A stretch of DNA of 19,441 nt from NCBI GenBank assembly GCA_947088195.1, contig CAMUFS010000011.1, positions 1-19,441 of the forward strand, in the 5' to 3' direction. Under the pieces are notes generated by a model. It was not told the DNA's origin. It saw nothing but the letters and a program-made list of their open reading frames with translations, and made no database searches. This DNA comes from an uncultured Clostridia bacterium. Its GTDB lineage: Bacteria; Bacillota; Clostridia; Lachnospirales; Lachnospiraceae. A program made the translations under genes and the position numbers. Of the stretch, positions 7,906 to 15,050 are shown piece after piece; position 1 is the first letter of the stretch, and each line of letters begins with the position of its first letter.

Positions 7906-8784
7906 ATGGAGAAGATAAGATTTTTTGTGCCAGATTTTTATTCTAATTTTCGGCTGATCACCGTATTTCATGATTTGATGGAGGCATTGCCGGAATATTT
8001 TTATGATAATATTACAATCGGTGCCGCATATGGCTGTTTTCCGGGAAGTATCTGGAATGGTGGCAGAGTGATGCTAGGAAGCTGTACAAAACAGGAGATG
8101 GAATATGTGATTTCTGAGCTAAACCAGAGGGATATCGCTGTCCGTTATACATTTACAAATCCTTTGATTGAAAAGCATCATCTTCTTGATACTTTTTGTA
8201 ATTTGTGCATGGAGCTTGGCATTGGTGGAAGGAATGAGGTTTTGGTAAATTCTCCTCTGCTGGAGGAGTATATTAGAAGTGCATTTCCCAATTATCCAGT
8301 GATTTCTTCCACAACAAAGTGCATTGCTGATCTTGCGGCGATTCGTCAGGAGCTGGAGAAGGATTATGCATTGGTGGTTCTTGATTCAGCAATGAATAAT
8401 ACGGAAGAATTATTTTCTCTGGATCATAAGGAGAAGATTGAGCTGATTGTCAATCATTATTGTATGGATAATTGTCCGAGGCGAAAAGAACATTATCTGT
8501 GTGTAGGGCGAAGCCAGCTTGAATTTTCGGAGCCTGATTTTAAAGAGTGTGAAAATATAAATCGGGATTTTTACCAGATTATGAAGAACCGCTCCTTTAT
8601 CACAGCAGAAGCAGTTCTGGGAAAGTATAGGGAAGCCGGGTTTCGGAATTTTAAGCTGGATGGAAGGGCTTTTAATAAATTTAAGGTGTTGGAGAGCTTT
8701 ATCTATTATTTTGTAAAGCCAGAACATCGTGAGATGGTCCGACATGGAATCTTAAAAAAGGAATTTAAAGCGGAGCTCCGATAA
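7906..8784 (+). CDS. Four-cysteine protein, possibly U32-peptidase/UbiV-like
   Basis: A 292-residue soluble protein. The start chosen is ATG 7906, because AGGAAAGGGG ends 10 bases before it; the in-frame ATG at 7897 would sit directly on that site. The order of predicted strands and helices (ITIGAAYGCFPGSIWNGGR; ISELNQRDIAVRYTFTNP; EVLVNSPLLEEYIRSAF; YPVISSTTKCI; YALVVLDSAMN) is that of a TIM-type barrel. Four cysteines follow: Cys186, Cys190 (YCMDNCPRRKEHY), Cys199 and Cys215. U32 family proteins such as UbiU/UbiV hold a 4Fe-4S cluster with four cysteines in this part of the barrel, so a metal-cluster role is plausible. The family assignment is by pattern only and unsure. The last 20 bases overlap the convergent chrA gene. 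Confidence 0.6.
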   Translation: MEKIRFFVPDFYSNFRLITVFHDLMEALPEYFYDNITIGAAYGCFPGSIWNGGRVMLGSCTKQEMEYVISELNQRDIAVRYTFTNPLIEKHHLLDTFCNLCMELGIGGRNEVLVNSPLLEEYIRSAFPNYPVISSTTKCIADLAAIRQELEKDYALVVLDSAMNNTEELFSLDHKEKIELIVNHYCMDNCPRRKEHYLCVGRSQLEFSEPDFKECENINRDFYQIMKNRSFITAEAVLGKYREAGFRNFKLDGRAFNKFKVLESFIYYFVKPEHREMVRHGILKKEFKAELR

Positions 8785-9343
8785 TAAGATAAATTATGGT
8801 TCCCACCACGCCAGTGCCAAAGATAATGGAGATAGCGCTAGCCTTATATTTTCTTAGAATAAATAATGCGCCAAGAAATAAAATAAACTCTACAACGCGA
8901 AAGTCTGAGAGCACAATCGCATTTTTTTCTGCCTGAAATAGTCCAAGCAGAAGGATCGAGAGTCCAGCGGAGGCAATCAGCGCCACCACTGCGGGACGCA
9001 AGGCGGATAGAACTGTCTGAACGCCAGAGAAGGTGCGATATTTATAGTAAAAATATCCAAGAGTAAGACAGATACAAAACGATGGGAGAATACATCCAAC
9101 GGTGCAGAGCACAGCTCCCGGAATACCCGCAAGGCGGGTGCCAACAAAGGTTGCGGAGTTAATGGAGATTGGTCCCGGCGTCATCTCGGCAATGGTAATA
9201 AGATCGGTGAACTCTTCTAAAGTCATAAGATGATGTGTATTTACAATTTGATTTTGGATAAGGGGGATGGCAGCATATCCGCCTCCTACGCTAAATAAAC
9301 CTACCTGAATAAAGCTAAAAAATAATTTGAGTAATAAAGGCAT
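8765..9343 (-). CDS. chrA: Chromate transporter, half-size ChrA (second of pair)
   Basis: A 192-residue membrane protein of the CHR family, short-chain type. The N-terminal SVGGGYAAIPLI (residues ~18-29) and EMTPGPISINSATFVG (~53-68) are the family's conserved motifs. About five or six hydrophobic segments follow. Short CHR proteins come as adjacent pairs whose two halves together correspond to one full-length ChrA that exports chromate. Known pairs have opposite membrane orientation, which I cannot verify here. The start ATG shares one base with the stop of the partner (TAATG), with AAGGAGGAGC in front, so the two are translationally coupled. Some CHR proteins move other anions, so chromate is the family function and is not shown here. 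Confidence 0.9.
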   Translation of the reverse strand: MPLLLKLFFSFIQVGLFSVGGGYAAIPLIQNQIVNTHHLMTLEEFTDLITIAEMTPGPISINSATFVGTRLAGIPGAVLCTVGCILPSFCICLTLGYFYYKYRTFSGVQTVLSALRPAVVALIASAGLSILLLGLFQAEKNAIVLSDFRVVEFILFLGALFILRKYKASAISIIFGTGVVGTIIYLIIGAPL

Positions 9344-9930
9344 TATGCTTGCTCCTCCTTTTTCGTTTTTTTCATAGTGATAAGTAGATCGGCGATTCCG
9401 ACAAATAGACAGCCAAGGATAATTAACATCGCACTGGCATCGAAAATAACCGCAGCCACAAATGCCCCTATCATTAATAGAATATATAAGATGCGGCGCG
9501 TTTTTATCACATTTTTGCCAAGATTGATCACCACATCAAAGATTACGGCAGCAACACCAGCGCGCATTACCTGAAGCGCGATCGCAATTATGCGATTGCT
9601 GCGAAATTGCGCATAAAAATGGGAGATCACAGATATTATAATCATTGGCGGTAGAGCGGTTCCAAGAATGGCTGTCAGGGAACCGGGAATGCCTGCCATG
9701 CGGTAGCCCAGAATGACGGAGGCATTGATGGGAATGGGTCCCGGTGATGACTGTGCAATGGCGGTGATGTCAAGCATTTCATCCTCATCCAGCCATTGAA
9801 GCTCCTCCACAAATTTCTTTTTAAATAGTGATACAATAACAAAACCGCCTCCAAAGGTGAAGGCACTTAAAAGAAAGGTTGCTTTAAAAAGCTTCCATAA
9901 TATAATGGCTTTCCTTTCAGGTGTTTTCAT
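9343..9930 (-). CDS. chrA: Chromate transporter, half-size ChrA (first of pair)
   Basis: A 195-residue CHR-family membrane protein, paralogous to the gene that follows it. Motifs are SAFTFGGGFVIVSLF (residues 22-36) and AQSSPGPIPINASVILGYR (59-77). An ATG 21 bases upstream is also in frame, but AGGAGGAGATAAT stands right before ATG 9930, so the shorter start is chosen. The C-terminus is a charged KKTKKEEQA tail. Together with the downstream half it should form a heterodimeric exporter. It lies divergent from a LysR regulator with 138 bases between, a common layout in which the regulator controls the transporter. Confidence 0.9.
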   Translation of the reverse strand: MKTPERKAIILWKLFKATFLLSAFTFGGGFVIVSLFKKKFVEELQWLDEDEMLDITAIAQSSPGPIPINASVILGYRMAGIPGSLTAILGTALPPMIIISVISHFYAQFRSNRIIAIALQVMRAGVAAVIFDVVINLGKNVIKTRRILYILLMIGAFVAAVIFDASAMLIILGCLFVGIADLLITMKKTKKEEQA

Positions 9931-10068
9931 ATTATCTCCTCCTGTCTGCAAATAAGTATAATCCTTAACTTCTCATATCATAGCATATTCTATTAATAAA
10001 ATGAAATTATAGTTATTTATTATTATATAAAAATATATTATAGTATAAAGTAAAACAGGAGGAGTAAG
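9931..10068. promoter_or_regulatory. Divergent chrA / lysR control region
   Basis: A very AT-rich 138-base gap holding the start signals of both genes. On the minus strand, TGCTATGAT (9985-9977) is a candidate extended -10 for chrA. On the plus strand, TATAGT (10039-10044) is a candidate -10 for lysR, followed by AGGAGG at 10057-10062. Neither has a good -35. Several T-N11-A matches exist, but in such AT-rich DNA they carry little weight, so no operator is assigned. Confidence 0.5.
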
Positions 10069-10962
10069 ATGCTTGATTTTCGCATGGATACATTTCTGGC
10101 TGTGTGCCGGTGTATGAATTATACGCGGGCGGCAGAGCTGTTAAATATTACACAGCCGGCAGTTTCTCAGCATATTCGTTATCTGGAGGGGGAGTATCAG
10201 ACAAAGCTATTTGTGCAGAAGGGAAAACGCATTGAGCTGACAGAGAGTGGTGAACTTTTAAAACAAACCGTTCTGCGTATGCAGCATGATGTTCTACATC
10301 TAAAAAAAGAAATTGGAAAGCAGGAGGGAAGAAAGAGAAAGCTATGCTTTGGTGCAACCTTTACAATAGGAGAGCATATGGTGCCGGCGCGCCTGCCTTG
10401 GCTGCTTGCAGGTTATCCGGGACTTTCTGTGGAAATTCGCCTTGGTAATACAGTGGAGCTTTTGGAGGGATTGAACAGAGGAGAACTGGAATTTGTTATT
10501 GTGGAGGGAAATTTTGCAAAGCAGGAATATGCATATATGTTATATAAAAAGGAACCTTTTCTTGCAGTCTGTGCGCCATGTCATAGGTTTGTAAATAAGC
10601 CGGATTCTCTGGAACAGCTTTTGTCGGAGACTTTGATTGTGCGTGAAGAGGGGGCAGGGAATCGTGAGATTTTGGAGAGGACTCTTCAGGGCAAGAATCT
10701 TAGCCTTGCAGATTTTGCAAATTGTATTGAGATCAATGATATACAAGCGATCAAGGAGTTGATTAAGCGGGATGTGGGAATTGGTTTTTTGTATCGGGCA
10801 GCGGTGGCGCAGGAGCTTTTGGAAGGAAGCCTAAAGCAGATTGTGCTGTCGGATTTTCAGATCCTTCATGATATGGCATTTGTCTGGATGAAGGGGAGCG
10901 TATTTGAGGAATATTATAAGGAATGTGCAGAGCTGTTAAGACCACAAAGCGATATAGAATAA
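10069..10962 (+). CDS. LysR-family transcription regulator
   Basis: A 297-residue regulator. Residues 1-60 are a standard LysR winged helix-turn-helix (TFLAVCRCMNYTRAAELL, then NITQPAVSQHIRYLEGEYQT, LFVQKGKRIELTESGELL), followed by a linker helix. Residues ~90-290 are a periplasmic-binding-like effector domain, starting LCFGATFTIGEHMVPARLP and containing the GVGIGFLYR-type stretch DVGIGFLYRAAV near residue 243. Placement back to back with the chrA pair makes that pair the likely target. LysR regulators of this subgroup (CysL-like) also serve sulfur and other anion genes, so the effector could be an oxyanion; that is inference. AGGAGG lies 6 bases before the start. Confidence 0.9.
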   Translation: MLDFRMDTFLAVCRCMNYTRAAELLNITQPAVSQHIRYLEGEYQTKLFVQKGKRIELTESGELLKQTVLRMQHDVLHLKKEIGKQEGRKRKLCFGATFTIGEHMVPARLPWLLAGYPGLSVEIRLGNTVELLEGLNRGELEFVIVEGNFAKQEYAYMLYKKEPFLAVCAPCHRFVNKPDSLEQLLSETLIVREEGAGNREILERTLQGKNLSLADFANCIEINDIQAIKELIKRDVGIGFLYRAAVAQELLEGSLKQIVLSDFQILHDMAFVWMKGSVFEEYYKECAELLRPQSDIE

Positions 10963-11070
10963 GACAGGTATTTATGGAGATTTTTGGCGGGATGGTGCAA
11001 GGAAATTTGGTGATAAGGAAGTGTGTTCTGCGCGGCGGAGTGGAGGAGAATTTACTCTGTCACGCGAGTG

Positions 11071-11162
11071 TTTATGCACACGGGCACCCAAAGAAAATGT
11101 TGTCAGCGAAGCTGACAGGTGCCCGGCGCGCGAGTAGGTGAGAAAAACATCTCCTACTCGAT
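11071..11162 (-). repeat. Structured interspersed repeat, copy 1
   Basis: A ~92-base element matching the reverse complement of 14417-14508 at roughly 80 of 92 positions by eye. Internal pairing: TGTCAGC-GAA-GCTGACA (11101-11117), nested inside CGGGCACC (11081-11088) / GGTGCCCG (11118-11125), and a separate CGAGTAGG (11131-11138) / CCTACTCG (11153-11160) hairpin. It lies between the convergent lysR and ABC permease genes. The bases before it (10963-11070) hold no gene I can support. Confidence 0.8.
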
Positions 11163-11178
11163 TGAAAGAAAGGCGATG

Positions 11179-12777
11179 CTATAGCTGTTTTAGATCGATT
11201 TTGTTGTTGTGCTGGTATAACCATGCTGTAATTCCTAGTATTAGGATACAGAGCCCAAGCTTTGCCAGATTGGTGTATGGTTCAGGGATAAGAAGAATGC
11301 AGGCTGTGCACAGTATGGAGAAAAAGAAAGCTCCTAAACCGCCCAATATGGCAGATGTGCTTTGTTTTACTACGCCTGTCTCATTTTCCCAGTTAAGCAC
11401 AGGAAAATGAAGGTTGATGGCAATGCCATAGGTACAGGAGAACAATAGTATAATAATTGGTATGATGAGCTGCCAGAACAGAGAAAGCAGTCCCGGCTTT
11501 AGTGCCAAGGTAAGCAGGATTTGTGTGATAAGATAAAATGGCAGTATAAGGAGCAAATTCATTAAGAGCTTTGCGTCCAATATATTTTTGGTTGTTAGCG
11601 GAAGGCTTTTTATAATCCAAAAATTTTTTCCTTCCATAGAGATGGATACACAGGCGCTTGTCATAATACAGAAAATGGATGCAAGAAGAAATGGAGCTAT
11701 GTCGCTAATGTCAGAGGAGGCTGGCAAAAAAGTTGCTATTAATTCTGTATCAACAAAAAGAAGGGAACCAGAAAACAGAACCCCCATCACTGGCCCAATT
11801 ATTGTGTTTATCACATAGATGCTGGAAGAAAAATATCGCTTAAACTCTCGTTTACATAGTGCAGATAGGATAGAGGTTTCTTTTAGCTGTTCCATGTGAT
11901 AATTATGTCTGGCAAGTGTTCCATGTAGTTTTTGGCAGATGGAATGAAAGCATGTGGTGATAAGTGCTGTGGCAGCGGCAAAAAGAGACAAGCTAATTCC
12001 CGCAAGGATCAGGAACAATAAAAAGTTTCCTTCTATAATAGCAGTTCCCATAAAAGTGGCAGGTGGATAGATTTGTTTAAGCCATTCCGCTGCAAAAGAA
12101 GCCAGGGCCTTCAAGGCGTCTTGATTCATATTTCCATCTATGGAAACTAATTGTGCGGAAAATTGTGGAAGGGCAAACAGCAAGGCGAGGACAGCCAACA
12201 AGGATAATAGGGCAGAAACAAGGCTTTTGTGTTTCATTCTGGAGGCAATGCCTGTCACTAGCGTACCAATAAGGATCGAGCTGATAATTGGAATACAGGG
12301 AACGAAAATTATGCTAAGTATTCCAAGCAGATAAAAGGATGCAGAGGGATGTTGAAACCATGCATAGACAGCGAAACCAGGCAGCAGCACTGCCAGCGTG
12401 ATCCATATGCCTTCTACATACATGCGGAGAAGACGACTGATAACAATAGCAGCTTGTGTTATGGGCAGTGAACAGAGAATTTCATAGCTGTCTTTTCGAA
12501 ATAGGATGCTGCCCGCCTTTAGAGTGCCTAAGAAAAAGATGCATAAACTGGCAATTAAGATTAGGAAGGTGGGGATAATATCTGCCAATTCAAACATGAT
12601 AAAGGTATATGAGACACCGATCATATAGCCAAGGAGCACAAGGAGAACTATGCTGTATGAGACGAACAAGAATACTAATTTTTTCCTGTCCGCCTTTGTC
12701 TTGGAATGGCGGAGTACATTAAGGCCAAAGATATTGCATAGCTCCAGCCAGATAAGGGTCCTAGTCTGTGGTGTCAT
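11179..12777 (-). CDS. ABC transporter permease, two-module, ABC-2 type
   Basis: A 532-residue integral membrane protein with about 12 hydrophobic segments, arranged as two similar halves joined by a soluble stretch near residues 280-310 (HGTLARHNYHMEQLKETS). Such double-length permeases pair with a single stand-alone ATPase and mostly export peptides, lipids or drugs; a substrate cannot be read from this sequence. GGAGGTAATC precedes the ATG. The gene starts inside the last 17 bases of the ATPase gene, so the two are cotranscribed and probably translationally coupled. The stop is 16 bases from repeat copy 1, whose hairpins may serve as its terminator. Confidence 0.85.
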   Translation of the reverse strand: MTPQTRTLIWLELCNIFGLNVLRHSKTKADRKKLVFLFVSYSIVLLVLLGYMIGVSYTFIMFELADIIPTFLILIASLCIFFLGTLKAGSILFRKDSYEILCSLPITQAAIVISRLLRMYVEGIWITLAVLLPGFAVYAWFQHPSASFYLLGILSIIFVPCIPIISSILIGTLVTGIASRMKHKSLVSALLSLLAVLALLFALPQFSAQLVSIDGNMNQDALKALASFAAEWLKQIYPPATFMGTAIIEGNFLLFLILAGISLSLFAAATALITTCFHSICQKLHGTLARHNYHMEQLKETSILSALCKREFKRYFSSSIYVINTIIGPVMGVLFSGSLLFVDTELIATFLPASSDISDIAPFLLASIFCIMTSACVSISMEGKNFWIIKSLPLTTKNILDAKLLMNLLLILPFYLITQILLTLALKPGLLSLFWQLIIPIIILLFSCTYGIAINLHFPVLNWENETGVVKQSTSAILGGLGAFFFSILCTACILLIPEPYTNLAKLGLCILILGITAWLYQHNNKIDLKQL

Positions 12778-13486
12778 CAGTGATTACCTCCATAAATATT
12801 GATTCCAGAGATTGTCCGGGTTTTACGATTGTTTCCATATTGCCAGAAGCGACCAGTATTCCATCTTTTATAATGGCAACTTTATTGCATAGTTTTTCTG
12901 CGACATCGAGGACGTGGGTGGAAAAGAAGATAGCGCCACCTTCATCACATATCTTGTGCATAATATTTTTAAGGAGAACAGAGGCCTTGGGATCAAGTCC
13001 AACAAATGGCTCATCTAATATTAGCAATTTGGGCTGATGTATCAATGCGGAGATAATTGCTAATTTTTGTTTCATGCCATGGGAATAGGTGGATATTAGA
13101 TCGCCAAGGGATTCGGTGATCTCAAAATCAGCAGCGTATTTGTGGATTCTTTGTTCTCTTTCTAATTTAGTGACTTTAAAAATATCAGCGATAAAGCTAA
13201 GATACTGAATTCCTGTCAGATATTCGTACAGGTCAGGATTATCAGGAATATAGGCAATTTTTTGTTTACATAGAAGAGGATCTTTTTGAATATTGATTCC
13301 ATCTATTAAAATTTCTCCCATATCCATATTGTGTATTCCAGCGACACATTTTAGCATGGTGGTCTTACCAGCGCCATTGTGACCGATAAATGCATAGATA
13401 TCGCCCGGCTGAATGGTAAGGCTAATGTCCGAGATGCCTTTGTTGCTTCCTTTATAATGTTTGGTTACATGGTTAATTGTGAGCAT
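12761..13486 (-). CDS. ABC transporter ATP-binding protein
   Basis: A 241-residue ATPase that powers the permease encoded just after it. Visible motifs: Walker A GHNGAGKT (35-42), a Q-loop region near 75-80, a variant signature TYSHGMKQK (133-141, YSHGM in place of LSGGQ, common in this subfamily), Walker B LLILDEP (154-160, catalytic Glu159), the D-loop GLDP and the switch His191 in FFSTHVLD. The start is taken at the inner ATG 13486, because AAAGGA lies just before it while the ATG at 13501 has no site in front. A TATAAT (13523-13518) upstream could be its promoter. Confidence 0.9.
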   Translation of the reverse strand: MLTINHVTKHYKGSNKGISDISLTIQPGDIYAFIGHNGAGKTTMLKCVAGIHNMDMGEILIDGINIQKDPLLCKQKIAYIPDNPDLYEYLTGIQYLSFIADIFKVTKLEREQRIHKYAADFEITESLGDLISTYSHGMKQKLAIISALIHQPKLLILDEPFVGLDPKASVLLKNIMHKICDEGGAIFFSTHVLDVAEKLCNKVAIIKDGILVASGNMETIVKPGQSLESIFMEVITDDTTD

Positions 13487-13517
13487 GGTTTTTCCTTTCA
13501 TGAAAAAAGATAGGTAT

Positions 13518-13547
13518 ATTATATCATAATTAGGTCCTCTTAGCCAA
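13518..13547 (-). promoter_or_regulatory. Candidate promoter for the ABC transporter operon
   Basis: On the minus strand, TTGGCT (13547-13542) and TATAAT (13523-13518) are separated by 18 bases, about 32 bases upstream of the ATPase start. It lies back to back with the aroD promoter. Confidence 0.5.
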
Positions 13548-13550
13548 CTC

Positions 13551-13579
13551 TTGTTCCCCCGAAAGATCTATGGTATAAT
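13551..13579 (+). promoter_or_regulatory. Candidate promoter for aroD
   Basis: TTGTTC (13551-13556) and TATAAT (13574-13579) are 17 bases apart, with TGG directly before the -10 (extended -10). The likely transcription start is about 45 bases upstream of the aroD start codon. Confidence 0.6.
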
Positions 13580-13631
13580 AGAAGTAACCAAAATACGGAA
13601 CGGATCAAATATTCAGGAAAGGCGGGCGTAC

Positions 13632-14414
13632 ATGAGAGTAAAGGAAATAGTAGTGAGAGGTATCACGATCGGCAGAGGTATACCAAAAATTTGTGTTCCT
13701 ATTGTGGGCAGAACACAGGAAGAGATAATGACTCAAGCGGAGTATATAAAAACGTTGGCTTGTGATATGGCAGAATGGCGCGTGGATTGGTTTGATGAAT
13801 ATCAGGATAAGGCAGCAAGACGTCTTGTGATGGAGACAGTGAGGAAGATTCTCGGAGATATGCCAATTATCGCTACTCTGCGGACAAAGAAGGAGGGCGG
13901 CAATAAAGAAATAAGCTTTCCAGAGTACACGCGCATTAATTTATCCATGGCAAAGAGCGGATATGTGGATTTTATTGATGTGGAAGCATTTTCTTTTGGT
14001 GAGATCTCGGAGGAGCTTATCGGTGAGGCGCAGAAGGCAGGTGTGCGTGTAATTGTGTCAAACCATGATTTTAAGAAAACACCATCAAAGGAAACCATGA
14101 TAAATAGGCTGATGAAGATGCAGGAGATGGGGGCAGATATTGCAAAGATAGCTGTTATGCCACGCACACCGCAGGATGTGTTGGTGCTTATGGAGGCGAC
14201 AGAGGAGATGGTGAGGAGCTATGCCACTAGACCAGTGATAACAATGTCTATGGCGGGGCTTGGTGGAATTAGCCGCATGGCAGGAGAGATTTTTGGCAGT
14301 GCTGTAACCTTTGCAAGTGCTGGAATGGCATCGGCGCCGGGACAGATGGAGGCAGAGGAGCTGAAAAGAGTGTTAGAGCTTTTGCATCAGGGCTTAAAAA
14401 AAGAAGCAGTATAA
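13632..14414 (+). CDS. aroD: 3-dehydroquinate dehydratase, type I
   Basis: A 260-residue enzyme converting 3-dehydroquinate to 3-dehydroshikimate in the shikimate pathway, in the cytoplasm. Type I enzymes use a Schiff-base lysine: here Lys172 in DIAKIAVMP, with His145 in VSNHDF as the general base. Substrate-binding residues are Glu48/Arg50 in EWRVDWFD, Arg84 in ATLRT, and the Ser/Arg loop SMAGLGGISRMAGEIFGSAVTF. Numbering is within two residues of the Salmonella enzyme, so the protein is full length. The frame is open upstream to 13551, but that part contains the promoter; AGGAAAGGCGG before ATG 13632 fixes the start. No other shikimate gene is nearby. Transcription probably ends at the hairpin at 14511-14548. 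Confidence 0.95.
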   Translation: MRVKEIVVRGITIGRGIPKICVPIVGRTQEEIMTQAEYIKTLACDMAEWRVDWFDEYQDKAARRLVMETVRKILGDMPIIATLRTKKEGGNKEISFPEYTRINLSMAKSGYVDFIDVEAFSFGEISEELIGEAQKAGVRVIVSNHDFKKTPSKETMINRLMKMQEMGADIAKIAVMPRTPQDVLVLMEATEEMVRSYATRPVITMSMAGLGGISRMAGEIFGSAVTFASAGMASAPGQMEAEELKRVLELLHQGLKKEAV

Positions 14415-14416
14415 TA

Positions 14417-14508
14417 AATCGAGTAGGGGATGATTTTCTCGCCTACTCGTGCGCCGGGCACCTGTCAGCTTGGCTGACATATTTCCTTTAGGTGCCTGTG
14501 TGCATAAA
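14417..14508 (+). repeat. Structured interspersed repeat, copy 2
   Basis: The inverted partner of 11071-11162. Conserved elements in order: CGAGTAGG...CCTACTCG hairpin, CGGGCACC, the TGTCAGC-TTG-GCTGACA hairpin, a T-rich spacer, GGTGCC and GTGTGCATAAA. The loop of the inner hairpin and one base of the outer stem differ from copy 1, but pairing is kept. It lies right after the aroD stop, between convergent aroD and spore-protein genes. Confidence 0.8.
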
Positions 14509-14510
14509 AA

Positions 14511-14548
14511 AGAGTAGGAAAAGAAATTTTCTTTCCTACTCTTTTTTT
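14511..14548. terminator. Bidirectional terminator between aroD and the spore-protein gene
   Basis: AGAGTAGGAAA pairs with TTTCCTACTCT, followed on + by a T run (to 14548). On the minus strand the same stem is followed by TTTTTTATG, so it can stop both aroD and the convergent small gene. A second small palindrome (GGGAAAAAATTTTCCCC, 14553-14569) and an ATTACCCA/TGGGTAAT pair (14575-14609) lie between it and that gene. Confidence 0.8.
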
Positions 14549-14648
14549 GCATGGGAAAAAATTTTCCCCGCTCGATTACCCAAAGGAAATTCAGCCAGAT
14601 ATATGGGTAATAGTTAATAATTTTTGCTGATTATTTTATTTGATTCTA

Positions 14649-14870
14649 TTAGATAGAACCGCCGGACTTCATCTGCTCTTCCTGACGCTTGATCATCTGG
14701 CGAACCATCTCTCCACCTACAGACCCAGCCTGAGCGGAAGTTAAATCTCCATTATAACCTTGCTTTAAAGGCACACCAATCTCAGATGCAACCTCCATCT
14801 TGAAACGATCCAATGCCTCTCTAGCCTCAGGTACTTCTGTTCTGTTAGAACCAGTATTATTGTTTGCCAT
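14649..14870 (-). CDS. Alpha/beta-type small acid-soluble spore protein (SASP)
   Basis: A 73-residue spore DNA-binding protein. It coats DNA in the dormant spore core, protects it from UV and heat damage, and is degraded at germination by the GPR protease. The GPR site is visible in FKMEVASEIGV (expected cut after Glu26), and the second family signature is GSVGGEMVRQMIKRQEEQM (49-67). The length is normal for the family. GGAGGTG precedes the ATG. Expression is expected from sigma-G in the forespore, but I could not find a convincing sigma-G promoter upstream. It shows that the organism belongs to a spore-forming lineage. Confidence 0.95.
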   Translation of the reverse strand: MANNNTGSNRTEVPEAREALDRFKMEVASEIGVPLKQGYNGDLTSAQAGSVGGEMVRQMIKRQEEQMKSGGSI

Positions 14871-15050
14871 AACGTTTCACCTCCATAATATTTTCATAAA
14901 TTTCTGATTGACTGTCCGGTCATCACATAAGCGGTGCCGTCCTTTTTGTCATTCAGAGTCGATGGGCACCTGCTTTGTGAAGCCTGTGTTCCTTCGACTT
15001 GATATTATTATGAGCAGAAACAAGGACAATATGTTGGAAATTAATGGTGT

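Noticed and set aside
11163..14416. Composite transposon bounded by the inverted repeats
   Set aside because: No transposase or recombinase is inside, and no target duplications were seen. The repeats sit as intergenic elements between convergent genes.
14880..15050. Sigma-G promoter for the spore-protein gene
   Set aside because: No pair of elements with the right spacing and sequence could be found upstream; only the ribosome site is clear.
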